Part shown: positions 53,001 through 64,000 of the stretch, piece by piece
Layout: every line of letters starts with the position of its first letter
How positions within the stretch are numbered: the first letter of the stretch is position 1
Source of the DNA: Moringa oleifera
Lineage: Eukaryota > Streptophyta > Magnoliopsida > Brassicales > Moringaceae
Direction of reading: 5' to 3'
DNA: 64,000 bases
Assembly: GCA_021397835.1 (NCBI GenBank)
Contig: JAJFZO010000230.1
Location: 4,520,001-4,584,000 of the forward strand
The notes under the pieces: generated by a model
Database searches by the model: none
The model's input: only the letters and a program-made list of their open reading frames with translations
What the model was told of the DNA's origin: nothing
Translations under genes and position numbers: made by a program

Positions 53001-56000
53001 GGTAGTGTTTTGGTTGGTAACATTGAGCTTGGAGACCAAGTTGACGTGCTTGTATTCATGACTCTTCTGTTATCACTGTTGTGCATGAAACAAAAATGGG
53101 TAAAGAGTTGGTAATTTCCTAATCTCAACTTTAGCATGTGTTTATCAACAACGAAGGAACGGAGAAAAAAACATGGGGTATGTTTTAATGTTAAGATACT
53201 GGCTCTTCTGCAAGCTGAGATGTAAAGAAGTTAGTGTGATCATGCTTGTTGCCAAAGTTTGAAGATATCTGCTAAAAAACCTAACGGAGGTTAAATTTAG
53301 GCATTATCTGGCTAGTGCAGCTGTTACACTTATCTCATTGATTTGCTGTGTCTCCTGGTAAAGAAAGGAATCATCTTAGGCGGAGTAATGGAGATTGTTA
53401 TCAGTAGTAACAGAGTATAGTATTCTTTATCCACTGTTGCCAAGTACACTTGATATCCTGTGGATTTCAAAGTGATGTTGGAATCTTGAGGTTGATTTCT
53501 CTAACTTTGTTCTTTTGCTAGAAAGTATTATCTCAATAATGCAGAATTACAAGCTTTAATAACAAAATTGATGTGTGACAGAATAAATGAAAGGAAGAAA
53601 AGAAGAGAAAAGGGGAAGGGGAAAGAACAAAAAAACCTCTTTTATTTCTTGATAAAAAAGATGAATGATGATGACATCATGCATTTGATACTGATTCGAG
53701 ATATGAATTCCTTGTTTTATACTCATTTTTTCTATAATCTTTTTTCTTGTCTTAATTTACTGCCCTGCAGAAAATAGTGCCAGATCCTTTTATTCTGTAT
53801 TACTTAAATTTACATATGAGAGGGAAATTAAATTAAATTCATATTGCAGGGTCATACATTAAGTTATAGGAATGCTTATTTATGCTTTTATGAAATCATT
53901 ATTTCCCTTTTCTTTTGGGGCTTAGGGGTGGGGGAATGGGTGGAGTAAAACTCGGTGCATGTTACATATACATGCAATCTCTCATAATTTTATATAACAA
54001 AATGATAGTGTTTACCTTAGGAAGAAATGTTTGGCTCTGTAGACCTGGTGGAAAAGTGAAATCAGACCTAACAACATTTGGCCAATCTGTGATTTGCCCC
54101 ATATGAAATGGAGATGAGGAAATAATATTATACCTTATGATGTTTGTGGACCAATTAGTTGCTGTTTACTGGCTATGCATAGTTATCCCTTGAAATGCAG
54201 TTTCAATGTTTATTTTTGTACAGATTAACACTTTGAGTGGTGCTGTGATTTATCAATTTTTCTGCCACTAACATGAGAAAGAGGAAGTTCATTTGTACTA
54301 CTGTGCCAAATGGAGCATGTCTTAATTCATGTGGTTGTGTAACTCCTCATATGTCATATTATACTAATGGTTTGGTGTATAACGAGACTGGTAATCTTGC
54401 AATTCAACAGTAATTTGGGCCTCTGAAATTTATGATAGTTCATTTTTTTGGGTTACAATTTGATGCACTTATATCATATTCTTTGGTTTCATTTATTTCT
54501 GCCTATTCTTTGTGACTTCTATGCATTGCTGCTTAGAACCTTTGCACTGGAGCTGATGGTATTGGGGACCAAGAATTTCTATATACGGCTTCTACCCCAA
54601 GGCCAGGTTGCGAGGCACATAATGGTGTTCTACCGTCATACAAGAGGTATTGTTTGTGTGAAGGTTATATATGTGTGTGCTAGTCTTGTTATTTTGTACT
54701 CCAGAACTTTTTCTTTGATGAAACACAAAGCATTGCTTTTGCCACTTTTTGTGTACACAAATATGCAGGCAGAGAGTGAGGGAGGTTGTAGTTCTCTTTG
54801 AGTTCGATATGTGGATGCTTTCTGGTTGTCTTACTTACTCCTTTTCTTGATAGAGCCAGGGATTCTGTGATTGAATTTGAACCTTGCTCTAAGCTTGAGG
54901 ATCTAAATTTGGATGTTAGAAAGAATTCAAGGGACACAGAAGAAAGAAACCTAGTGGACAACTTTGCAAAGAGGTATGTCAGCTAAAATCTTTCCCCATG
55001 ATATATGTTTATGCTTCAGTTTTGTCCTGAAAGATGAAAGGCGCAGTTATTTAATCTATCTTTAGATGGGAGATTTTCCAACAATAACTGTAGAGTTGAC
55101 TTTTATTCATGCAGTGGATATATATTTGTATGTAATTGCCAACATACTTTTAAAATTGTCTTCCCCTCTTATTTGTTTATTTTGTTGGGTTGTGGGGACT
55201 GTATGGTTTGCTGCTGAATCAATCATCAATAACAAGTACTAGGGGAATTGAAGACTGACATTATTTAGAAGTCCTTGACTGCCACCACTCTAGTTAGTGT
55301 ACCTACTCGGGGATATCAACTCTGTTGAGGAGCTTTCTCAATCTTAGCCTGATTCTCTATAAATGTTTATTTTGATAGGTTGACTTTTCCCAAATATCCA
55401 TATGAGTACTAAGCTCCCTATAAATGTTTATCATCATCATCATCATCATTGTTATTATTATTTTATTATTATTATTATTAGTAGTAGTAGTTTATTAATA
55501 TTGGTATAAATGTTGGTTTGTTATGCGACTGTTTGGTATGAGGTGGTTGCTAACCTTGAGAACTGATGTATAGTTTGCAAAATCTTTGTTGAGTGCTTTG
55601 CTCTTTCACATGCTGTGTATTAAGCTAAGCTAAAAAATGTGCAATCTATGTTACTTTTAAGTGGATGTCTGTTAGTTAATACTTTAGCTAAAATGGTAAA
55701 ATGTTGAAAGAGGCGCGAGGCAGCTTGGTCATCAGATTTTGATGCAATGATAAGTTTGTGCAGTCATTGACAGATTACATCATAGTTACGGTATTATTTG
55801 AATATTGTGATAGGACACAGGGAGCATCCTGACAAAGTAGATATCTCTAACAGGTCCTTCACTCTATAAGCATAACTTGTGGAAGCTTTTTTTATCATAA
55901 GGTACAAAGCTACAAGGCAAATGGACATTGCATTTTTCACCTTCATGAAGCAGTGATATGAACTATGACGTGATCAGTGTCCCTAAGTGTATTCTTCACT

Positions 56001-59000
56001 TATTCTTGAGTTCAGTGTTCTGCGGCTTAAGAACTGATCTCAATAATGGCCTTATGGTTGTTTGTCATGAATCACTTGAGTTCTGCCAGAAGCCATTGAA
56101 ACCTGCAACATGGATGTTGAATGCTTATATTATAAATGCATGAAGGCACAAATGGATGAATTCACTCGAATGCACTGTTTAAAATAGATAATATGAAGGT
56201 CTGCATCCGGGTATCATAACTGGAAATGTAAATACACAAAACACAAATATATGTATGTATGTATGTATTAACACATACAGAAATATAAATGTGTGTATAT
56301 GTCAGTGTCTATATGCATACATACACATACACCGAACCTTGCACAGACACACAAATACATATATGTATATGCATGTACGTAGGAATATATATTTATGGGG
56401 CATAAATTGGCTGTTGACAAAAATAATGCAGGCAAAATATCTTGCATTTGCATGAAGTGATATTTTCTACTGTTGACAAGCCAAAGCTTCTTAGTCAGGT
56501 ATGTTTTAGGAGAAAGCTTTTGTTTTATCATAATTAAACTATGTTTGTTTCTCTATAGTTGGACTCTGCCAGCCCTGTTTCCTACATTCAGCTTTAAGTT
56601 CAGTTTACTTTCATCACTGCTGTAGTTGTTACATCTTAGAGGCTGATTTACTTTATCAGTTATTTAAGATTGTGCAGATTAGAATTTGTGTTCTTTTAAT
56701 TAATTCAGCTTGATTTTTGGTTAACTGATGATAGAAGATCCATTTATATTTGAGTTGGATGGTGAATTATGATGATTGTTTTCTTCTTACTTGCAAATAA
56801 ACTTGTGGTGGAGAAATGTCACATACATTGATGCTGGTCATTTTAAGTTAATTTCGGTCATTCTGATTAAAAAAAAAAAAGTTAAGTCATTTCTTCAGTT
56901 TTTGGGTCCTTTTCTGATTTTAAAATTTTAAGATGTTCTAGAGATTTTCAAATTATCTATTTCCCGTAATCTAGTGGTAGTACATGTGTTCCCCCTTCTC
57001 CTCCCTCCAATCCAGCAGCTCGCTTGATATTGTAACTGAATCAAATTTCTTTTTTTAAATCATTGTTGAAGTTGAGCAAATCTAACTTTTTCGAAACATG
57101 TGTAACATGGTATGAAATCTTATTTTAGTCCGTTGAGGCACCTCATTTGATGGTGTGCATTTAGAAATGTGTATTTTGATGTCTTTACTTGGCTCTTGGG
57201 TACCTGCAGAACTACTCTCCTATCTTTCAAATTAAATTTAGGGCAGTAGAAAATTGGAACCCTTAGCCACATGTTAAGTGAGTCTGTATGGAAATTTAAC
57301 ATCTATTTTTAAGATTGAAGAAGGTTTTGAGAAATGTATATCTGAAAAGTATGAAAAAGTGGGACAATTTTATAAGTAAATGTTCCCTATGGATCACTAG
57401 GGACCATTTTGTATCGATCTTGGTATTGCAGCTGTCCAAGGGAAACAGATTTTGATGCTCAAAGCTAGAAATAAGATGTTATTTTCTATGTCTAATACTT
57501 GCTCTCCCTGTTATTTTCCTTTGGTTTTGGTTTGGATTGGGGGGAGGGGGAGAAATAGGGAGGCATTGATATTGCCTTTAATGGTGATCTTATCAAGTTA
57601 GAAAGTACTTTCATCAAGACTCTAGCTTCTTCTAATTTGGTCTTATTTTCTTCCAGCTTTCTGCTTTGCTTTCGGACATAGGACTTAACATCCGTGAGGC
57701 TCATGTGTTCTCGACTACAGATGGTTATTCTTTAGATGTGTTTGTGGTGGATGGATGGCCTGTTGAGGTACTGTATCTGTAATATTATCCTTAACCTCAT
57801 GCACTTTGATTTCACTATTTTGTCTCTTTTACTTGGGATTCTTTTAGCAACTTCGTACATGTTAAAAGTTTCATTTTATTGTTATGTGCAAAGTCCACTA
57901 TTTTTATGTTGTTGATGCTGTTTTGTTAATTTAGTGGCATTCTCTTGCTGGTTGTTATGTTTTCTGTTGATATTATTACGTTAGCCATAAGATAATTTTG
58001 TTTCTAGTGGAAGAGAGTTTAATTTTCCTATTAATAATGGTTTATGTTTGCTCAATTCTAGGTATGGTAACAGTACGTGCTACTTGCAGATGGCTAGTTC
58101 TGAACTTCTTATTTTACTTTCTTCTAGAATAAGCCATTTATTGAAGTATTCTCTCTCCTTCCCTCTCTCTGGCCAGTGTCATAGCAACTGTGTTTCTGGT
58201 TTTTGCTTGTGATCGCACTGCTACCACATTTTTATAGAAACTTGATTCCTGATAATGGATTCATTAAATTATCTTATTCAATGCATCTATCATACTTTTC
58301 TTATAATAGTCATAAGTTTCAAGACATTGTGCTTAATCCAAGGGTAATGACCTTATAATATATTAAGGAGCAATGCGATTATATTTCCTTTATGACAGGG
58401 ATCTGTGCTGAGTCCAAATGTTGCTGACTTTGCAATGTTGTGGCCAGGATACAGATGGTTTATATAAGGCTATGGAGAAAGCAATTGCAAGATGCGAGGT
58501 AAATGTGGTTTCTTTATAATCCTACTGTGAGGTTCTTCATTCAGTTTCCTCTAGTTTACTTTTGGTTATCGTTTAATTTGACGCTGAACCTGCAAAATGA
58601 ATGCAAACAAGTTTTTAATTGACACTGTATTCAGTTTCTCTTCAATTTACTTTCACGTTTACTCATGTTATATATGGGAGCATATAGAACACTTGTGCCC
58701 CATTTTTTCATATAGTGCATATGTTGAATGGGGAACTAGTAAAATTTGTCCCGTTCAATTTTTTTTTTTACTAGATTTGTAATACTTGTCATTCGGATTA
58801 TATCATTTCATTTTCCTGCATTTGATCTCTAATTTACTCATTACTTTGCTTGTCACTGTCAATCAGCCAATCTGCTTTGAGTATACTTTTAATGTTTATA
58901 CAAAGTGCACCAGGGGATGACCACATACTATATTATTTTCGATCAGTTACATGAAGCATTTGATTGAGCCCGTGTGTCATCGGGCGTGACGGTTTAGTTC

Positions 59001-62000
59001 TCTATCAGGAATTAACTTAGTTTCCAAGTCTAAGCTATGTGACTGATCTCAACTCCAAATCTTTATTTCTGTGTTTTGTTATGTTTGTTGTGCACTTTCT
59101 TTTTATGCTATTGTTTAACTTAATACAGCACTTTTAGTTATTATGTTGCTTATGTTCCTACCTTGTTTCACTAAATCATAAATACTAATTAGGTTTGCTG
59201 TTAACTGGGAATGTAGGGATCATGGTCTGGTTCTTCTCATTCAGCTATTGATAAAGCACCAGCTATAGAAGCTATGTCCCGAGATTGGGAGATAGATAGA
59301 AGACTACTGAAGATTGGAGAAAGAATTGCATCTGGATCTTGTGGGGATCTGTAAGTTGGCCATGTAGATTTTCTTCTCCTAGTTAGCTTTATTGTTTTTA
59401 TAGATTGCTCAGATTTCCTTTGATGTTCACCTGAAGGTATCGTGGAATTTACCTTGGACAAGATGTTGCTATTAAAATTCTTAGGTCTGAGTATTTAAAT
59501 GATGCTCTAGAAGAGGAGTTTGCGCAAGAAGTGGCCATTCTAAGGTAAGTCATGAAGCTAGTGGGATGAAATTCAACTTGTCATTTTGTTTGTTTTATTC
59601 TTTATCTTTTAATCTTGCTGGGAAGACAGTGCAAAAATTGTAAAAGCTTTATTTACTTCTCTTGGCTGTAAAATCCCTCTCTCCTGCACATTCTAACTGC
59701 CAGAGAAGCTTCTCTGTCGTAATTGATTAATTTACCTTAAAATTAATTCGAGGAACAAACTGCTTTCTTGGCCTCGGGAACAGAGTGTGATCTTTTAAGT
59801 TCTGTTTTGAATTAAAAGGCACAGCAGTTCCTCTTTTTGATCTTTTCCTTATATAAATCATTTCATTTTTTTTATGAGATTTAAATGGATACCGATGTGT
59901 CTGAGCCCAGTGCATACATCATTTCATGGCATGTCTATTTGTATTAAATTGTAACCATAATAACATTTTCCAAACCAAGTAGCTATTTATATGCATGTCC
60001 ATGTTCAGATTTCTTCGAATTTTCATTTGGATAGTATACATGTTATTAGTGAATTTCAGTCAATGCATGCCTGTAGTTTGAACTTCCTTTTTTCCACTTT
60101 TAGTTGCATAAAATTTTGGCCACATGAAAGTATTATTGGATACTTCATATTTGGTCTACTAAAATGGCATGATACTTGCAAAAATTGGTTGCTAAAATGT
60201 TTTTGCTGCCTTTTCTTTTTTCCATTGGAAGTTTAATGCATATCTTTTTTTTTTTTTGGTTTTAATAGTTTGTTCAAAATATAAACTTAAGGCGCATATG
60301 AAAATAATCATAGGTTTATTTTTGTCTTATCTAATTTCTTGAGTTATTGGCTGTTTTTGATTTCTAGAAATAAAAAATCATGTAACTTGACAAATTGCTT
60401 GAAACCTGCTTTGATATTCTTCTATTATATTTTACATGTTTTATGGAAGCCATTACTATAAATACTGCAGAAGTTGAATTTGTGAGGAGAATATGGATGG
60501 AAGATTTCAGCTCGTCGTGTCCTGCATATTTGCAATTGTGCAGTTTATCTGGATAAGAATGGTACAAGATGGTTAGGATCAGATACATAATGTTCTGGTG
60601 CTAATGCATTCTTCTGCTGAAAGTGTAATATTGTTGAAGGCACTAGTTAAGCCACATTAAACACATCCATGCAATGGCTGAGTATCTAACTGTGGAAGAT
60701 TCACATAACTTCACATTCTCTCTTTCTTCTAGAGTTGGTAATTGTGGTTCTGATACATTGGAAAATGATTAAATGCATAGGAAGGACTTGAATCTTCTCC
60801 TGGAAACTCCCTCCTTCAAATCGGTTTTAGGTTGCTCTTCTTTATATGTGCTTTTTAACTAGTAATTTTTTACCTGATGTCTACATGATAGTTGAGCTCA
60901 CCATCTGAGGTGGTTTGCTGAATAGACAAATGGACTATGTTTCAGTTTTCAAGCTTGGAAAGATCATACAGAAGACTTATGTACCCCCTGTTAATCTTTC
61001 TTTGTCATGTTAGTTTGTGATGTAAAGGATCATAAACTGGAGGAGGATGGTTCTGTTCCTTTTGTTTTCTTATAAGTATTAGTTGTGTGCCAGCTTCTTC
61101 CTTTGTAGCAGAATTTGTCTTAGCACATAACAAATCTGGGCCTGCTATGTGGTTCATGGGTAATGACTAAATGAGTTGTCTAGCAAATTTATTCTCTTTG
61201 AATCAATTGCTGCATCGTGTTGTTGAGTAGTTAAAAATCTTGAAATACCTAGTGCTTTCTTTTCAATGGCTGGCTTGCTACATTTGCTGGTTCTTTCCGT
61301 CTATGCATTGAGTTAAAAACTAGTTTTCATGTTTAATTTGCATTCTTTGCATTTTTGCACTTGTAGTAGGATGGATGTAACAATTTTTGATTGAAAGACT
61401 TTTGTTCATGCTAACTGCTTCTCTTATGCTTACCCTTCTGCCTGGATGCAGACAAGTCCAACATGAAAATGTTGTTCGTTTTATTGGTGCATGCACAAAA
61501 TCTCCGCATTTATGTATAGTGACAGGTGAGAACTTCCTGCTAGAAAGTGAAAAAACTCCCTCTTTGGCTTACTGAGTTTTCTTCTTGACTTGAGTTGTTC
61601 TTTGTTTGGTTTAGATTTTATAATAAGGCGATTGATTGTAAATTAGTGTGTTAGTAATTTGCAATTTCACCAGTATTTCTGTTGTTCAATCTTATAAATG
61701 AGGTATTTACTGGCATAATCAAACTTATGTCCTGGAATGTGCTACTTTGACTATATGGGAAGCTAGTTGAGTGGCATACTAATTCTGCTAATTATGTAAT
61801 GATTACCCATATATGTTTTTGTTTCTGCCCAAAAAAATGATTACTCATCATGGATGTTGCATAGATGTTTCAATCTTGCTATTATCTGTCCTGTCCATTG
61901 GACCAACACTTATAGAAAAGTCATTTTATTACTGTTACATAATTTATCTTAACAAAAGAGGAGATACATTGAATTAGCAATATTGGAGCTTATCTAAGAT

Positions 62001-63617
62001 CATTATCTTATAGCTATTGTCATGAAGAACTCAACACAGAATCGATTGTGGTTGTTTCAGAATATACACATCTTGATGTCCTACTTCATGTCATCTGAAG
62101 TCAAAACTTGTGGAACATTCTGACAGGAAGATGCTACTTCTAGTGTGTTATGATGTACTATTGTCTCATCGTTATAACAAGAGTTGTTTACCTAGATGTG
62201 AGCAAATGGTGCTGTAAGCTAAAATTAGTGTCCTCAGTCCTTTATTTGGTGGTTCTTTGTCGAGAAAATTTCTATTTCATCTCAATCCTATAGTTTTTTT
62301 TTTTTTTTTTAACTTTTTCCTGGTGGGCTAGTCAAGTTCAATATTATTTGCATTCATATCATTTGTGTAGTTTATACTTCCTGTGTAATAATTTTCCCTC
62401 CTTTGCTTTTGGCACTTCTTAAAGATTTTCCTTCCCTGCTGAGATTTTTTTAAAAAAGAAAAAATCAAAGTCAACCATTAAGTTGTTCTGTGTTTCCTAA
62501 GGTTAGAAACTAAGGTGAATTCTGAATATTGACTTGTACTTGGGCTCATTATTGGCAGAAAGCAGAAAGAATAAATTGCAATATAACTGGATAATAGCCA
62601 AACTGAATCCCAACTATGATAAAGATTTTATAACTTTGTGAAAATTAAGAGAATTCAACCTCTGCTTATTGGTATATTCAATTGTCTCTGTTTGCATGCC
62701 ATTTCGTCCAACTTGCTTGCTATATAATTCTTCTGTTGGACACTTTGTGTGATCCTATTGAATTATTTTCAATGATTAGATGCCTTTCTATCTTGCTTTT
62801 TCTTCGATATCAGTGAAGTGGAGGTTAGAGTGCTTCCTTGTTCCAAGTCATCCTTTGAAAGTACTTTAAACTTTGTTTACAGATGTAGTGATGAAGTAGC
62901 AATAGTAACTTGATGTTGGTTCTTCCACTCCTTCCTGTGGCTCCGTTTCCTTTCCTTTTCTTTATTCAGTCTGTTTCAGTCTCAAATCAAGATGGAAAGA
63001 GGATTAAAGGGCAGCCATAATATCATGGAAATTGAATTGAAATAAAATTGGTTTCTGTTTGATGATATTGGGGAGCATTCTATGAATTGTGAAGCATTAG
63101 ACATCTAATTATCCTATTCCCCATTCCCCTGGTTTCCATGATGAAATTTACTTCCAGGTTGATGGTATCACAAACCAAAATAAAAGGTCCTTAACGGTCA
63201 GCCTGCATCAGTGATATTCTAATACTAAATTTGCTTTACTTACATGGGATGGAACTTTTGTTGTTTGTTGAGTCAAGTTGAGAAACGTCTTATTTCATGT
63301 TAGTCATAATTATACTTGTCTTAAACAGTTGCAATTTGCTGTCAGGTTTAATTTTTAAGATTAATTCAATTTTGCATAAATCTGCGGGGATGTGTTTGTC
63401 TCATTCACCCAGGTGAATTTACTGGCTCTCTTATGATGCAGAGTATATGCCTGGAGGAAGCCTTTACGATTTTTTGCACAAGCATCATAAGTTTTTGAAG
63501 CTCCCTCAATTGTTGAAGTTTGCAATTGATGTTTCCAAAGGGATGGAATATTTGCACAAAAACAACATAATTCATAGGGACCTGAAGACAGCAAATTTGC
63601 TAATGGATACTCACAAT
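50074..63617 (+). CDS. ACT-domain Ser/Thr(-Tyr) protein kinase, STY8/STY17/STY46-like (partial, runs off the right edge)
   Basis: Eleven exons lie in the window (50074-50255, 51345-51459, 54537-54646, 54854-54973, 56432-56498, 57657-57767, 58448-58498, 59217-59350, 59437-59544, 61452-61525, 63442-63617) and give 416 in-frame codons. The N-terminal family block includes [13 protein letters not shown] and [14 protein letters not shown]. The ACT domain is at about 183-232 ([16 protein letters not shown], then [20 protein letters not shown]). The kinase domain starts near 280 with [12 protein letters not shown], the ATP lysine is Lys310 in VAIK, and the catalytic loop is HRDLKTAN with Asp404. The DFG motif and C-lobe lie beyond the edge. 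STY kinases of this group are cytosolic and phosphorylate transit peptides of chloroplast precursors. Introns are long, up to 3.1 kb (intron 2). Confidence 0.93.
50735..50905 (+). repeat. ~82-bp tandem duplication in kinase intron 1
   Basis: Two adjacent copies start tcctggcaagtcggaagaat and tcctggcaagttggaagaat (50735 and 50817). Each ends in a TA-rich microsatellite. Confidence 0.85.
52080..53775 (+). repeat. ~840-880-bp direct duplication in kinase intron 2
   Basis: The segments 52080-52935 and 52960-53775 share a long series of phrases in order: ttgattggttacattgtgct, ttggtaatttcc, tttatcaacaa, gagatgtaaa, gaagatttctgct, cctaatggaggctaa, ttgatttctctaa, tagaaaggatttctcaat, a purine-rich gaagaaaaggagaaaggg block and a tccagtaatctttttt block. 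Similarity looks around 70%, so the event is old. No coding frame is conserved between copies. Confidence 0.75.
55431..55492. repeat. ATC/ATT/AGT trinucleotide repeat in kinase intron 4
   Basis: A run of atc units passes into tta/att units and then agt units. Likely polymorphic. Confidence 0.8.
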
Positions 63618-64000
63618 GTAAGGATCTTTTAATGTCACAGTTTTGGTTTCGCCTCATCTTAATGTTCTCCTCAAGAAGCAGTAAATATGGGATGATTTAT
63701 TCTGAATTTTTGCGAGTAGCTTTATCATCATAATTTGCTGGGTATATGATGGAGAACATGTAAGTCTGAATGTTATGTTAGAAAGAGTTAACTTACACTG
63801 ATGACTGAATTGCTTCTTCAGATGTTGGAATTATCTTATTAAGAATCCACTATTATCTTGTCAGCAATTAGACTGTTGTTGCAAATTTATTTCTGCTCAC
63901 GGAATAATAGGAAAATAAAAACAAGGTAGGATGTTTGTCAAAGTGGACTCATTTACTTGATCCTTTGTTTGGGATTTACATTGGAAACTTTAGCAAAGAT

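Overview
The window is nuclear DNA of a flowering plant, most likely a woody eudicot. Genes are split by GT-AG introns, gene islands sit in long stretches that are roughly 70-80% A+T, and the repeats are Ty1/copia elements, MITE-like elements and tandem arrays. The protein families (a VIT1-like transporter, a group I bZIP, a CYP85-clan P450, a plant serine decarboxylase, an ACT-domain STY kinase) are all plant-typical. The species cannot be named from the sequence alone.

Layout. 83-353 (+) is the last two exons of an unrecognised gene. 3030-3695 (-) is a single-exon vacuolar iron transporter homolog. 6616-11653 (-) is a complete but dead Ty1/copia retrotransposon with about 98% identical LTRs. 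11.7-21.9 kb has no gene; its core is a tandem array of about 940-bp units (16.5-21.1 kb) carrying LTR-like TATA signals and interrupted by a hAT-like MITE. 22100-26584 (+) is a four-exon group I bZIP factor. 28038-30429 (+) is a nine-exon CYP722-like P450 with one GC-AG intron. 31304-35633 (-) is a five-exon serine decarboxylase, tail to tail with the P450. 36-49 kb is repeat-rich and gene-poor: a Harbinger/Tourist-like MITE, two more copies of an A+T-rich dispersed repeat, a copia pol relic, a tandem repeat of about 145 bp, and a NAM-associated/Myb-like (Harbinger ORF1-like) pseudogene. 50074 to the right edge (+) is the first eleven exons of an ACT-domain protein kinase (STY8/17/46 group), with an uORF ending one base before its start codon.

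The intact genes are ordinary neighbours on a plant chromosome and do not form a pathway. Serine decarboxylase supplies ethanolamine, the VTL protein handles iron at the vacuole, the P450 modifies a small isoprenoid-type substrate, and the kinase belongs to a group that phosphorylates chloroplast precursor proteins. I found no gene cluster, CRISPR array, RNA gene or new molecular system. The most unusual material is in the repeats: the LTR-like tandem array, the uniform transition-type decay of the copia element, the 145-bp array beside the Harbinger-like relic, and a large duplication inside a kinase intron. Exon boundaries were set by hand from splice-site consensus and reading frame; each multi-exon CDS closes in frame.
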